Positions 1 through 9,884 of a DNA stretch of 64,000 nucleotides are shown piece after piece. How positions within the stretch are numbered: the first letter of the stretch is position 1; each line of letters starts with the position of its first letter. A program made the translations under genes and the position numbers. The DNA is from an uncultured Shewanella sp. (GTDB taxonomy: Bacteria > Pseudomonadota > Gammaproteobacteria > Enterobacterales > Shewanellaceae): contig NZ_CANMUW010000006.1 of NCBI RefSeq assembly GCF_947501225.1, positions 186,001 to 250,000 on the forward strand, read 5' to 3'. The notes beneath the pieces were generated by a model. That model was not told the DNA's origin. It made no database searches and worked only from the letters and a program-made list of their open reading frames with translations.

Positions 1-208
1 CCGTAATTAATAGTACAGCTCACCACAGTTGGCCTCAAAAAAGGTGGTAGGCTGCTGTTTGGATCGTTAAGGACATACTGGTCGCTGCGACCATGGTTTA
101 TGGGGGAGCAGTTCAAACTCTGTCGCTCCGGATTTGTGAACAGCAAAGCAATAGAGGTAAGCTGCGGGCATCTAATAGGGGCGTCTTGAGTCTGTATAGG
201 GGGAAATC
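1..208. other. Leader region upstream of molybdoenzyme gene
   Basis: No convincing coding sequence. It contains a GGAGC/GCTCC hairpin near 110-134 and, just before the ATG at 209, an AGGGGGAAATC ribosome-binding stretch. Its 5' end is cut by the window edge, so what precedes it is unknown. I could not match it to a known riboswitch. Confidence 0.4.
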
Positions 209-2506
209 ATGGGTGAGCAGCAGGTGCCGGGTTATTGCGCTCAATGTATTTCGCGTTGTGGCTGTCTGGTTAGGGTGAAAGATGGAACATTAACACAAGT
301 ACAAACCCTGGCGGAGCATCCGACCGGAGATGTTGTCTGTATTAAGGGAAAGGCGGCACCGCAGCTAGTTTACCATCCCGACCGTCTGCTCACGCCGATG
401 CAACGTACTAATCCCAAGGGGAGCGATAATCCCGGTTGGCAACCTATCTCGTGGCAGCAGGCGTTTGGTACTATCGCAGATAAACTCAAGCAGTTTAAAT
501 CTCAGAGCGGTGCCAAGTCTGTCTGTTGGGGGATAACGACCCCGAGTGCCACCGCCATTGCCGACAGCTTTACCTGGATTAATCGTCTGGCCCATGCATA
601 TGGCTCTCCTAATAAGCTGTTTGCCACTGAGAACTGTAATTGGCATAAAGACTTTACTCATGCTTATGTATTCGGTCAGGGCATCGGCATGCCAGACTAT
701 CAAAATACCGACTGTATCTTGCTATGGGGTTTTAATCCGAGGGATACCTGGCCGGCCCATGCTCTGCAAGTGACGGAGGCGCAAAAACGCGGGGCGAAAC
801 TGATCGTTATCGATCCCCGAAAAGCGGGTCTGGCTAAACAATCTGACCTGTGGGTAGGCATCAAGCCGGGAACCGATGGGGTGTTGGCTATGACATTAGC
901 CAACCTGTTAATCGCCGGGAGGCAGTACGATCAAAGTTTTGTTCGTCATTGGAGCAATGGCCCACTCTTAGTGCGCGATGACAATGGCTGCCTGCTGACT
1001 GCCGATGATCTGGGGCTCCCCTGTGCGAATGGTGGTGAGCAACTCGTTGCCTGGGACGAACGAGCGCAAGGGCTTGTACTTTATGATGCTAGGTCACGGC
1101 TATATCTGAGCGACGCGATAGAGGAGGCCGTACTCGCTCTGGACGGTCAGAGAGTGCTCAACGGCATTCCATGTCGGCCCGCTTTTTCGCACTATAAGGA
1201 TGCTTGCCGGCGCTACACCCTGGAGTATGCCGAATCTGTAACCGGTATCTCGGCTAAGCAAATTGAGCTGATGGCCTCGATGATCGGCCAGTCCGGTGCG
1301 GTGAGTTATTTCTCATGGACGGGAACCGCACAGCATCAACAAGCGACGCAGACTACGTTAGCCATAGCCTGTCTATATGGGCTCACCGGGTGTCTGGATA
1401 AACGAGGGGGCAATGTCTACTTCTCTAAGCCGCCTGTTAATAATCTCATGGGGTTTTCGCTACTTAGCAGTGAGCAGCGAAAAGATGCGCTGGGGGCCGA
1501 TAAGCCACTGGGCCCCTGGAAGATGGGGTGGGTCAACTCAAACGATCTGCATAGAAGTGTGATAGATGAAGCGCCCTATAAAACCCGTGCCCTTATCGCC
1601 TTTGGCGGCAACCCCATCGCGACTAAACCCAATGAGGCTTTCGTGCGTGAGACTCTGCGGGAGTTGGAGTTCTATGTGCATGGGGATCTGTTTTTGAATG
1701 AGTCGGCCAAAGAGGCTGATATCGTACTGCCCGTATCCAGCTTGTGGGAACGTTCGGGACTCACACCTGGCTTCTTGGTTTCACAGGAGGCTGAATCTCT
1801 GTTGCAGCTACGAAAAGCTGTCATCGAACCTCTTGGTGAGGCTAAATCGGATACCGAGATCGTGTTCGAGCTCGCAAGAGCATTGGGGTTAGGTGAGCAC
1901 TTTTGGGAGGGAGATATCGACGCTGCCCTCGAGGAGTTGTTAGCGCCTTGCGCAGTGAGCTTATCAGAGCTTAAGGCGAAACCGGCTGGCATAGACTTAA
2001 GGCTTAAGACTCATTACCGGAAATATCGCGAGCAGGGTTTTAATACTCCCAGCGGCAAGCTGGAGTTTTATTCTACCTGTTTACTGAAAGCGGGATATGC
2101 CCCAGTGCCTCAGTTCTCTGAGAGCCACAGTGATTCAGGCTACCCACTTATCCTCACCTCGGCAAAATTCAGGGGGCATTGTCATAGCCAACATAAGGAT
2201 ATCGAAAAGCTTAATCGCGGCGTCGATGGTCCGATTGTTGAGATAAGCAGGGCGCTGGCTCAAGAGATGTCGATTAGCACTAATCAGGAGATTATTATTG
2301 AAACCCCCATCGGGCGGATGACGGCAGTTGTCAGACTGAATGCCGATCTGGCGAAAAACGTCTTGTGTGCTCAGTATGGCTGGCAGCAAAGTGGCAAAAA
2401 CTATAATGGCATCATAGAGCAGGGACAAGCGGATCCAATCAGTGGCTCGAACCACTTGAAGAGTCAGCGGTGCAGGCTCATTAACCCCGGCACTCAAAAA
2501 GAGTGA
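209..2506 (+). CDS. Molybdopterin oxidoreductase, DMSO-reductase superfamily, cytoplasmic
   Basis: A 765-residue Mo/W-bisPGD enzyme. The N-terminal [4Fe-4S] site is visible as C10-x2-C13-x3-C17 with C44 in VVCIKGKA. The probable molybdenum ligand is C143 in ATENCNWHK. A C-terminal molydopterin-dinucleotide-binding domain follows (about residues 640-750, beginning LILTSAKFRGHCHSQ). There is no Tat or Sec signal, so it should act in the cytoplasm. No ferredoxin-like subunit, membrane anchor or chaperone gene follows, and the upstream side is outside the window. Family members include assimilatory nitrate reductases, formate dehydrogenases and many uncharacterised anaerobic dehydrogenases, so the substrate cannot be named. 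ATG at 209 is preceded by a strong AGGGGG ribosome-binding site. Confidence 0.9.
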   Translation: MGEQQVPGYCAQCISRCGCLVRVKDGTLTQVQTLAEHPTGDVVCIKGKAAPQLVYHPDRLLTPMQRTNPKGSDNPGWQPISWQQAFGTIADKLKQFKSQSGAKSVCWGITTPSATAIADSFTWINRLAHAYGSPNKLFATENCNWHKDFTHAYVFGQGIGMPDYQNTDCILLWGFNPRDTWPAHALQVTEAQKRGAKLIVIDPRKAGLAKQSDLWVGIKPGTDGVLAMTLANLLIAGRQYDQSFVRHWSNGPLLVRDDNGCLLTADDLGLPCANGGEQLVAWDERAQGLVLYDARSRLYLSDAIEEAVLALDGQRVLNGIPCRPAFSHYKDACRRYTLEYAESVTGISAKQIELMASMIGQSGAVSYFSWTGTAQHQQATQTTLAIACLYGLTGCLDKRGGNVYFSKPPVNNLMGFSLLSSEQRKDALGADKPLGPWKMGWVNSNDLHRSVIDEAPYKTRALIAFGGNPIATKPNEAFVRETLRELEFYVHGDLFLNESAKEADIVLPVSSLWERSGLTPGFLVSQEAESLLQLRKAVIEPLGEAKSDTEIVFELARALGLGEHFWEGDIDAALEELLAPCAVSLSELKAKPAGIDLRLKTHYRKYREQGFNTPSGKLEFYSTCLLKAGYAPVPQFSESHSDSGYPLILTSAKFRGHCHSQHKDIEKLNRGVDGPIVEISRALAQEMSISTNQEIIIETPIGRMTAVVRLNADLAKNVLCAQYGWQQSGKNYNGIIEQGQADPISGSNHLKSQRCRLINPGTQKE

Positions 2507-2641
2507 GCCGAATAGGGGGCTAAATCTGTATCTGTGGTTACTGAGGGTTCAAATCATCGACTATGATCTGTAAAGTACGCCACATATTGCCGTTGAGGCT
2601 GCGCTATCCGCAGCCCGATAAAGAACTAAGAGTACTGAACA

Positions 2642-2890
2642 ATGAATGACGAACTGAATGTTATCGATAACCTGGAAGAGTTAGAGCGCTTCTTGCTGTC
2701 GGTTGAAAATGGTGGTTTGGGGTTGGAAGGTGTTGCCGGTGTAGGTATGGCAACTAACAACGCAGATGGTCGCCACTTCGTAGCGGTTTTCGATAACAAT
2801 AATAAATTACTGCATGCCCGCTGGATCACCGATGAGGTGTTTGAGAACGGCAAAGAGATGGTTCGTAATGGAGTGAAAGCTAAGCACTAA
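2642..2890 (+). CDS. Small acidic protein of unknown function (82 aa)
   Basis: An 82-residue ORF with no signal peptide or membrane segment, rich in Glu, Asp and Asn, with an N-terminal helix-prone stretch (NLEELERFLLSVENG). I do not recognise the family. It begins 135 nt after the molybdoenzyme gene on the same strand but is not obviously coupled to it, and the ribosome-binding site is weak. The regular protein-like composition supports it as a real gene more than an accidental ORF, but the function is open. Confidence 0.6.
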   Translation: MNDELNVIDNLEELERFLLSVENGGLGLEGVAGVGMATNNADGRHFVAVFDNNNKLLHARWITDEVFENGKEMVRNGVKAKH

Positions 2891-3271
2891 AAGTCATCTC
2901 ACTGTCCTGTCTGGTGAGAGGCCAGGAGTTGAGGAGCGAGGAGTGAGATATCCCGCTCCAACTTAAATAACCTTGAGTTCCATACAGGTTCGTATTACAC
3001 GTTACACAGAGACAAGGTTACCGAGCCACCCCCTTAACTCCCGCTCCTCGTATCCTATCGTCTTCTTTCTGAAACATCTGCTTCACTATTCAACAATTAT
3101 TTTTACTTTTTCGTCCAAAATACGACCTTAATTTCATTAATGCACTCGATATTCGCTTACCATCGTTGTAGTGTTTTTACTCTAATTTTGCGTCGGCCTT
3201 TATGGCTGCGTTTACTCGGTTAAACCAGGTTCGATAAGCCCGGAAAGGGCGGGAGCAGAGGGTAGCAATCC
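2891..3271. other. Intergenic region upstream of the FadL-type gene
   Basis: 380 nt without a gene. It holds GA-rich degenerate repeats (gaggagcgag type) near 2925-2950 and a roughly complementary CT-rich stretch (cccgctcctcg) near 3040-3053, which could pair into a long imperfect stem. A promoter for the downstream porin must lie here, but I see no clear operator. Confidence 0.4.
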
Positions 3272-4558
3272 ATGAGAAAGATGAGTCGATTGAATAAAAC
3301 AATCATTATTGGCGCAACGATATTGCTACCACTACAGGCCTATTGCGCCGGCTTTCAGCTTAACGCACAGTCTAATGCAGGTTTGGGGCGCGCATTTGCC
3401 GGCGATGCTGTGATCGCCGATAACGCCTCCTCTATGGCACGTAACCCCGCTACCATGGCCTTATTTGATGAGGCAGCCCTTTCGGCGGGCTTCATCAGCA
3501 TCACATCTATGGTTGAAGTTAAAGATGCGCTCTATACCCGTGAGTTGTATAGCCAGGGAGCACTCGTCGACAGCTCGGTTCAACCGGCCAACTATGATGA
3601 TGCCGGAGACATGGCTATCGCGCCCAATATTCACTTTATCATGCCAGTTACTGACAAGTTCGCCTGGGGTATTAACGCCTATTCCAACTTCGGCACCAAG
3701 ACTGAGTACAGTGATGATTACATCGCCGGTGAATATGGCGGCATGAGTGAGGTGAAGAGCTATAACCTGGGTTTATCGGCCTCCTATCGATTGAGTGAGC
3801 GTCTCAGCATCGGTGCCGGGCTCGATATCATTGCCAGTACCGGCAAGTTAAAGCGGAGCCTGCAACCGACAGACACTAAGCTGTTGACCGTCGATGCCAA
3901 GGGGTGGGGGCTGGGCTTTAATCTGGGAGCCGTGTATGAGCTGGATGATGACAACCGTTTTGGTTTGTCTTACCGCTATAGTCCGGAGCTTGAGACTGAG
4001 GGAGATGTCGATTACGCAGGCTACCTTCCGGAATCAGGCCCCATCGACGATACGGTAGTGATACCTCTGCCGAATATGGCCGAATTTTCCGGTTTTCACC
4101 ACCTGGAGGATAGTAAGCTTGCGCTGCATTACAGCATTCAGTGGATAGGTTGGAGCGTATTTGAAAACCTCGAGGCCGAGACCAGTGGTACCCTTAATCG
4201 TTATCAGTGGCAAGATGGTTGGCACTATGCTATCGGTGCGACTTACTACCTAAACAGCACCTGGACTCTAAGGGCGGGTTATCTGTTTGATACCAGCGCG
4301 CAGGATAAGCTCACCTCCATTTCAGTGCCGGATTCTAACAGGCAGTTCTTTTCGACCGGCTTTAGCTATCGGTTAACGCCGGACTCAGACCTGGATTTTG
4401 GTTTTACCTATGTATTGGGTGAAGATGTGAGTGTGGTCGAGTCTAAACCTATGATCCCGATAGATATCGCCAGCGGCACCTATCTGGCCACCAGTATTTC
4501 GGCGACCAGTCATGCCAACGCCATGATGGTCGGATTGCAGTACAACAGGACTTTTTAG
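3272..4558 (+). CDS. fadL: FadL-family outer-membrane long-chain fatty acid / hydrophobic compound transporter
   Basis: 428 residues: Sec signal peptide (about 1-26, cleaved after AYCA), then the FadL-type N-terminal hatch sequence AGFQLNAQSNAGLGRAFAG and the NxxxMARNPATMAL element, followed by alternating aromatic beta strands ending in an aromatic residue (Phe), as usual for a 14-strand barrel. FadL proteins move long-chain fatty acids and other hydrophobic compounds across the outer membrane by lateral diffusion. The gene stands alone with a strong terminator behind it. Several FadL paralogues are common in marine gammaproteobacteria, so the symbol denotes the family and not proven orthology to E. 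coli FadL. The start is preceded by GGGAGCAGAGGG. Confidence 0.9.
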   Translation: MRKMSRLNKTIIIGATILLPLQAYCAGFQLNAQSNAGLGRAFAGDAVIADNASSMARNPATMALFDEAALSAGFISITSMVEVKDALYTRELYSQGALVDSSVQPANYDDAGDMAIAPNIHFIMPVTDKFAWGINAYSNFGTKTEYSDDYIAGEYGGMSEVKSYNLGLSASYRLSERLSIGAGLDIIASTGKLKRSLQPTDTKLLTVDAKGWGLGFNLGAVYELDDDNRFGLSYRYSPELETEGDVDYAGYLPESGPIDDTVVIPLPNMAEFSGFHHLEDSKLALHYSIQWIGWSVFENLEAETSGTLNRYQWQDGWHYAIGATYYLNSTWTLRAGYLFDTSAQDKLTSISVPDSNRQFFSTGFSYRLTPDSDLDFGFTYVLGEDVSVVESKPMIPIDIASGTYLATSISATSHANAMMVGLQYNRTF

Positions 4559-4610
4559 CCTTTTTATACCGATTACTATTAGCTGAGCGACGGTTAAACT
4601 AACGATAAAA

Positions 4611-4640
4611 AAATGCCAGTCAGGTTTCTGACTGGCATTT
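4611..4640. terminator. Bidirectional Rho-independent terminator
   Basis: A 13-bp perfect stem (arms 4611-4623 and 4628-4640, GTTT loop) flanked by A-tracts and T-tracts on both sides, placed between the convergent FadL-type and M13 peptidase genes. It can serve both strands. Confidence 0.9.
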
Positions 4641-4669
4641 TTCTTTTAACGAACCTAGACCCCTAAAAG

Positions 4670-4694
4670 CTTCGCGGCTGAAGCCGCTCCTACA
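4670..4694 (-). repeat. REP-like palindromic element, copy 1
   Basis: A 25-nt element (cttcgcggct-gaa-gccgctcctaca when read on the plus strand) with a GCGGC/GCCGC stem, nearly identical to copies at 38949-38973 and 60214-60238. It resembles the GTAGGAGC-headed REP sequences mobilised by RAYT (TnpA-REP) enzymes in gammaproteobacteria. Degenerate GAACCTAGA-type repeats lie around it (4651-4770). Confidence 0.8.
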
Positions 4695-4775
4695 TAGAGA
4701 ATATCTTGTTCGTGCAATAGTGCCTGTAGGTCTAGGCTCGAACCCCGTTGCTCGAACCTAGAACCTCAAACCCTC

Positions 4776-6845
4776 TTACCAAATACGTACGCGCTCATCT
4801 TCCGGAAGATAGAGGGCGTCACCTGGTTTGACATCGAAGGCTTTGTACCATGCATCGTGGTTACGTGGTGCCAGAGCACGGTATCGGCCCGGTGCATGCG
4901 TGCCGCCACGGAGCTGGTTGAGCATGCTCTGTTCGGTACGTTTCTCTTTCCATACCTGTGCCCAGGCAAGGAAGAATCGCTGATCGCCTGTCAGGCCGTC
5001 GATAACCGGTGCCTCTTTGCCATTCAGACTCAGCTGGTAGGCATGGTAAGCCATAGCCAAACCACCCACATCACCGATGTTTTCGCCCAGGCTGTTACGG
5101 CCATTGACGAAGTTGTCCGGAATAGGCTCGTACTTACTGTACTGCTCGGCCAGCTTATCCGCTTTAGCGTCGAAGGCGGCGCGGTCTTCATCTGTCCACC
5201 AGTTGCGCTGGATGCCGTTGGCATCAGACTTCGAGCCCTGATCGTCGAAACCGTGGCCCATCTCGTGGCCGATCACCGCACCGATACCGCCATAGTTAAC
5301 GGCCGGGTCGGCATTGGGGTCGAAAAATGGTGGTTGCAGGATGGCCGCAGGGAATACAATCTCGTTAAAGGAGCTGTTGTAGTAGGCGTTGACCCTTTGT
5401 GGCGTCATGCCCCAGCGATTACGGTCGGTCTTCTTCAGCTCTTTGGCTACGCTTTCGGCCTTAAAGAACTGACGCAGGTTTTTGATGTTGCCGACCAGAT
5501 CTTTGCCTGTCAGAGTTAAGCCGTCGAACTCCTGCCACACATCCGGGTAACCGATTTTAGGGGTAAATGCGGCCAGTTTGGCGTGGGCATTGACCTTAGT
5601 CTCATCGCCCATCCAGTCGAGGCCGTCGATACGTTGACCCAGAGCCGTACGCAGGTTTTCAACTAACTCTGCCATCTGCTGTTTAGATGACTCCGGGAAG
5701 TAGCGTGCGACATAGACCTTGCCGATGGCGAATCCAAGTGACTGTGTGCCTGACATCTCTGCTACGGCACGTTTCCAGCGTGGTTTAGGCTCCTCCTGAC
5801 CGCTTAAGGTCTTGCCATAAAAGTCAAAACTGGCGGCGTAGATATCTTCAGACAGTAAGCCTGCATTATTACTGATGGTGTGGAAAGTCAGGTAGTCCTG
5901 CCAGACATTCATAGACTCTTCATTGACCAGCTTTATCATGGCCTTAACCGGCTCAGGCTGGGAGATGTTCAGCTGTGGTACCTGGTACCCGGTTTGGGCG
6001 AAGTAGACATCCCAATTAAAATCCGGATACTGCTTGGCTAACGCTTCACGCTTTATCTGGTTAAGAGTGAGGTCGCGGTTGCGACGCTTCTCTCTTGGCC
6101 ACTGCCCTTCGGCCATCTTGGTTTCTAAGGCTAAAATTGCATTTGCGCGAGCTTTGCCGTCTTTTACGCCGGCAAAGGTGAGCATCTTGGCAATATGTTC
6201 GACATAGGCGCTACGGATCTTGGCGAAGCGTTCGCTCTGTTCGAGGTAGTAGGAGCGATCGGGCAGACCTAAGCCACCGGCACCGATAGACATCTCATAC
6301 TGATTGGGATCCAGGCGGTTAAACCACATGCCGCCACCGATTGGAGAGGCTGCGCCCGTGAGCCAGGCGTTACCAAAGACCTTGGTCAGGTCATCGGTAG
6401 ATTTGATGGCTGCTATCTGATCTAAGGTGCCCTGAATTGGGGTGATACCCAGTGCGTTGATGGTCTCTGTATCCATGTATGAGTGGTAAAAATCGGCGAT
6501 CAGTTGCTCTTCACCGCTTAGGTCGCTGCGACTCGCGATATCATCGATGATCTCTTTAACCTGTTTCTCACTGCGTTCGGCTAGCCCGGTAAATGCCCCG
6601 TAACGGGTTTTATCGGCAGGCATGACATAGTTGTCATACCAGGTACCGCTGGCGTACATAAAAAAGTCATCGCCGGGTTTAACGGCTTCGTTGCGCGCCG
6701 ATAGATCGACACCGAAGCTGCCCAGCTCGGCTTTGCCGGAGACGGCCTTGGTGACCTCTGCATTCGTTTCTTTGTTGATCTCTGAAGTGCCACAGCCCGC
6801 TAAAAAAGTGGTTGCTAAGGCGATAGCTATTAAGGATTTTTTCAT
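4776..6845 (-). CDS. M13 (neprilysin/PepO) family metallopeptidase, lipoprotein
   Basis: 689 residues. A lipobox LAGC near residue 18 marks it as a lipoprotein. The M13 zinc site is H527-E-x-x-H531 (GHEMGHGFDDQG), with the third ligand in the ENIGD motif near residue 587, as in neprilysin/PepO. The N-terminal half carries the conserved peptidase family M13 domain beginning PGDDFFMYASGTWYDN. The protein ends in RVRIW where the family usually ends CxxW, so the cysteine of that motif is absent. It probably degrades oligopeptides in the periplasm or at the envelope. Monocistronic; the length fits the family. Confidence 0.95.
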   Translation of the reverse strand: MKKSLIAIALATTFLAGCGTSEINKETNAEVTKAVSGKAELGSFGVDLSARNEAVKPGDDFFMYASGTWYDNYVMPADKTRYGAFTGLAERSEKQVKEIIDDIASRSDLSGEEQLIADFYHSYMDTETINALGITPIQGTLDQIAAIKSTDDLTKVFGNAWLTGAASPIGGGMWFNRLDPNQYEMSIGAGGLGLPDRSYYLEQSERFAKIRSAYVEHIAKMLTFAGVKDGKARANAILALETKMAEGQWPREKRRNRDLTLNQIKREALAKQYPDFNWDVYFAQTGYQVPQLNISQPEPVKAMIKLVNEESMNVWQDYLTFHTISNNAGLLSEDIYAASFDFYGKTLSGQEEPKPRWKRAVAEMSGTQSLGFAIGKVYVARYFPESSKQQMAELVENLRTALGQRIDGLDWMGDETKVNAHAKLAAFTPKIGYPDVWQEFDGLTLTGKDLVGNIKNLRQFFKAESVAKELKKTDRNRWGMTPQRVNAYYNSSFNEIVFPAAILQPPFFDPNADPAVNYGGIGAVIGHEMGHGFDDQGSKSDANGIQRNWWTDEDRAAFDAKADKLAEQYSKYEPIPDNFVNGRNSLGENIGDVGGLAMAYHAYQLSLNGKEAPVIDGLTGDQRFFLAWAQVWKEKRTEQSMLNQLRGGTHAPGRYRALAPRNHDAWYKAFDVKPGDALYLPEDERVRIW

Positions 6846-6964
6846 TGTTTTATATTCTTCCTTGCTGGGGGAGTGTTATACCGATTGGTATTAAATAAAC
6901 GGCACCATATTCTAAGACTGCCATAAAATGTCAACCAAAGAATTGTTACTAAAGATTGAGAGTT

Positions 6965-7021
6965 ATACCAATTGCATTAAGTACCTGATCATTCGTAGAG
7001 AATTCAAAGCTCTTTAGCAAG
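6965..7021. mobile_element. Solo end of the MITE-like element
   Basis: This 57-nt stretch begins ATACCAATTGCATTAAGTACC and closely matches the reverse complement of the right end of the complete element at 44815-45145 (about 50 of 58 positions by eye, including GAGAATTCAAAGCTCTTTAG). It stops four nucleotides before the end of the DUF1840 gene and has no partner end. A short palindrome ATACC-gatt-GGTAT at about 6879-6892 may be a collapsed relative. Confidence 0.75.
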
Positions 7022-7024
7022 GTA

Positions 7025-7342
7025 TTATTCCCACATCACGTTTGATTCCGATTCCACCGCAGATTGAAGCAGCTCGATGAGAGGCAGAGCTCGCTGCCTT
7101 AAGCTTACTACCGGTTCATTATCTCCGTTATCGTCATCATAGCCGGAGTCTGACGGGGAAGTTTCGGAAGCAGGCTCCTGCTCGATAGCCTTAGATAATC
7201 TTCGCAGTGCTGCGGGCACATCCTCTGCTCGAATCGCCCCCGGTACTGTGCTGCTGTGACCCATGATTCTGATAAATGTGAGTGCGATATTTCCGAACAG
7301 GGTGATGTTCGAATAGTACTTTGTCTTGAAGGTAACAAGCAT
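7025..7342 (-). CDS. DUF1840 domain-containing protein
   Basis: 105 residues. The N-terminus (MLVTFKTKYYSNITLFGNIALTFIR, then MGHSSTVPGAIRAEDVPAALRRL) is the characteristic DUF1840 signature. An acidic low-complexity linker (about residues 62-78) and a C-terminal helix (LIELLQSAVESESNVMWE) follow. No enzymatic function is known for the family. The start is supported by an AGAGG ribosome-binding site. Solo gene whose stop codon is directly bordered by a remnant of a mobile element. Confidence 0.9.
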   Translation of the reverse strand: MLVTFKTKYYSNITLFGNIALTFIRIMGHSSTVPGAIRAEDVPAALRRLSKAIEQEPASETSPSDSGYDDDNGDNEPVVSLRQRALPLIELLQSAVESESNVMWE

Positions 7343-7772
7343 GAAGGCCTCTTTATCTGATTTATCAGTTTAAGTGTTAAAAATGAGTTTGTGTCATACC
7401 ATCAGTATGCTCGCGTAGATATGAGGCTGCCAGCAAAAATCTTCTCATAGGCTGTTTTTCTCTTCAAGGATGCTTGTCTATCTTGACAATTTATCATGTT
7501 AAGCAATAACCATCCTTTGAACGAAAAATCTCAGCTACGGACGTTAAATATCATAGAGATAATCGAAAATATTTAAACTTATTTGAGTCATTTCTCCTAC
7601 CAAAATTAATGGGGTCACCAGCCTCACAAAATTTGAAATCTAGATAAATATTGGCAGATTTTGAGCTGTGAATCTCAATAAGTTGTATGACAGTTGGATA
7701 ATGTCCATGTAACAGTTTGTAAAATGTCGTTGCTCAATTGTGGGCAATTGTTTGCTATTTGGGGAATGTAGT
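7343..7772. other. AT-rich intergenic region upstream of chemoreceptor gene
   Basis: About 430 nt, AT-rich, without a convincing ORF. The MCP promoter should lie here. No sharp operator, repeat or RNA gene is visible. Confidence 0.4.
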
Positions 7773-9689
7773 ATGCTCAATAAAATTCATTTGAATATTC
7801 GTACCCGCATTATTGTAGGGATTATTTTATTACTCGTGCTAGTTATGTCCATCGTTATCCCTGTGGTACTCAGTGAATTTTCTAAAAACATTGATAGAGC
7901 GGAAGAGAGAGAGCTTCACAAACTTTATGGTGCTGCGGTTGCAGAAATTGAATCTAAAGGAACGCTTGCGATGGCGTTAGCAAGCGTGATCGCTCAAGAT
8001 CCTGATGTACAAAATCTTTTTGCAAATGGGGATCGTGAAACGCTGGCTGAACGAACCATACCTTTATTCTCTAAATTGAAATCAGAATATGCTGTTAGAC
8101 AGTTTCAATTCCATCTTCCTCCCGCGACCTCCTTTTTACGCGTGCATAAACCAAAAAAGTTTGGTGATGATTTATCCTCATTCAGGAAGACTGTTATCGA
8201 TACGAATAGGGAGAAACAGGCGGTAAAAGGGTTAGAAAAAGGTGTTGCGGGGATCGGTATTCGTGGCATTGTGCCAGTATCACATCAAGGGTTACATATA
8301 GGTTCAGTAGAGTTTGGTATGTCTTTTGGGCAAGCATTTTTTGATGAATTCAAAAGCGAATACAATGTAGAAATAGCCCTTTATACTGAACAAAACAATC
8401 AGTTTTCAGCATTTGGTCGAACGGTAAAGGATCACCAGTTTGCCACTTCCAGCCAATTTCAACAAGCGCTGGATGGTCAAGCCATTAGTACACAACAAGT
8501 TTTCAATAATAAACCATATGCAGTGTATCTACATGAAATAAAGGATTTTTCAGGTGAGTCTATTGGGGTGCTTGAAATTGCATTAGATCGCTCCCATAAC
8601 GCCAATGCATTAAATGATGTCACCTATAGGGTGGTATTTATAGGTTTGCTTGCTTTGCTTCTTGGGGTGGTTATTGCTTGGTTCATTAGCTTAGGTATTA
8701 TTCGCCCAATAGATGTGACCACCCAAACGATGAGTAACATTGCTGAAGGTGATGGTGACTTAACACTGCGCCTTAATATAAAAGGTAATGATGAAGTTGC
8801 TCAACTGTCAGGTGCATTCAACCAGTTTGCCGCGAAAGTGCATAGCACGATAGAGCAAGTGTCACGGGCAACTGCGCAACTATCAAATTCAGCTGTAAAA
8901 TTAACGGCTATCACACATGAGACTCAGTCTGACACCTTGTTGCAACAACAAGAAACAGAGCAGGTCGCTGCGGCCATGAATCAGATGAGTGCCACAGTAC
9001 AAGAAGTGGCACAGAATGCGACTGAAGCTGCAGATTCTGCTCAAAAAGCTCATGATGCCTCAGAGGTCGGTAAACAAGTGGTGAGTGAAGTGTCTGTTCA
9101 AATTAATGAACTTGCTGCTGAAATTGAGGTGGCGACAGAGGCTGTGGCCCATTTAGAAAGTGAAACAGCAAATATCGATGGTGTTTTAGAGGTGATTCGA
9201 AATATCGCCGATCAAACGAACCTACTTGCACTAAATGCTGCAATCGAAGCGGCAAGAGCCGGTGAGCAGGGGAGAGGTTTTGCAGTTGTTGCTGATGAGG
9301 TCAGAACGCTTGCAAGCCGAACCCAGGCATCCACTTTGGATATTCAAAAAATGATCGAGCAACTGCAATTGGGAGCCAAGAAGACGGTTGATGTCATGAA
9401 AAGCAGTCGAGGTTTTACCGATGGTTGTGTTCATCAAGCATCGTTAGCTGATCAGGCGCTGAACCAAATTTCGACAGCCGTTAATACCATTACGGAGATG
9501 AATATACAAATTGCCAGTGCGGCGAATGAGCAATGTGCGGTTTCAAATGAGATAAATAAAAATATCACAAATATCAATGATGTTGTGGCCAAAACTACGG
9601 ATGCAGCATCGCATACTGCGCTGGCAAGTGAAGACTTGTCGAATCTATCTTCTCAGTTAGATAGATTGGTTGGACAGTTTAAAATTTAA
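7773..9689 (+). CDS. Methyl-accepting chemotaxis protein with dCache-type sensor
   Basis: 638 residues from the ATG at 7773, chosen over an upstream in-frame GTG at 7740 because GGGGAA lies 7 nt before it. TM1 is at about residues 12-32, then a large periplasmic domain of the double-Cache (dCache_3-like) type, TM2 at about 287-310, a HAMP domain, and a cytoplasmic signalling coiled coil with the conserved hairpin tip [20 protein letters not shown] (about residues 477-500). It would signal through CheA/CheW to the flagellar motor; the ligand is unknown. Codon use is more AT-rich than in neighbouring genes, which may indicate later acquisition. The C-terminus lacks a CheR-tethering pentapeptide. 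Confidence 0.95.
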   Translation: MLNKIHLNIRTRIIVGIILLLVLVMSIVIPVVLSEFSKNIDRAEERELHKLYGAAVAEIESKGTLAMALASVIAQDPDVQNLFANGDRETLAERTIPLFSKLKSEYAVRQFQFHLPPATSFLRVHKPKKFGDDLSSFRKTVIDTNREKQAVKGLEKGVAGIGIRGIVPVSHQGLHIGSVEFGMSFGQAFFDEFKSEYNVEIALYTEQNNQFSAFGRTVKDHQFATSSQFQQALDGQAISTQQVFNNKPYAVYLHEIKDFSGESIGVLEIALDRSHNANALNDVTYRVVFIGLLALLLGVVIAWFISLGIIRPIDVTTQTMSNIAEGDGDLTLRLNIKGNDEVAQLSGAFNQFAAKVHSTIEQVSRATAQLSNSAVKLTAITHETQSDTLLQQQETEQVAAAMNQMSATVQEVAQNATEAADSAQKAHDASEVGKQVVSEVSVQINELAAEIEVATEAVAHLESETANIDGVLEVIRNIADQTNLLALNAAIEAARAGEQGRGFAVVADEVRTLASRTQASTLDIQKMIEQLQLGAKKTVDVMKSSRGFTDGCVHQASLADQALNQISTAVNTITEMNIQIASAANEQCAVSNEINKNITNINDVVAKTTDAASHTALASEDLSNLSSQLDRLVGQFKI

Positions 9690-9726
9690 GTCGTATTTAA
9701 CCTTTTTCGTTTTGTGTTATCTGCTT

Positions 9727-9756
9727 ACAACCTCTCCTCAATAGGGGAGAGGTTGT
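9727..9756 (+). terminator. Stem-loop after the chemoreceptor gene
   Basis: An 11-bp perfect stem (arms 9727-9737 and 9746-9756) 37 nt after the MCP stop codon. The T-tract is poor, so it may be a weak terminator or an mRNA 3'-end-stabilising hairpin. Confidence 0.5.
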
Positions 9757-9884
9757 AAACCTGAATGCTTGCTGAACACGCAGCAGATTGCCACAGAATT
9801 GATTAACGCTTCGGGTCGAATTGCATTAACCTACGCGCCATATCGAAACAGATGTAATGAAAAATATATTTTTTGGGGAATAGT

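Noticed and set aside
98..160. tRNA-Sec or SECIS-like structure near the left edge
   Set aside because: A TTCAAA and short stems are present, but the full cloverleaf or SECIS form is not; the region is cut by the window edge.
4857..5519. A 220-codon plus-strand ORF
   Set aside because: It lies wholly antisense to the M13 peptidase gene, whose protein has all family motifs; the plus-strand translation has no recognisable features.
7740..7772. Earlier GTG start for the chemoreceptor
   Set aside because: It lacks a ribosome-binding site, and the ATG at 7773 has GGGGAA at ideal spacing.
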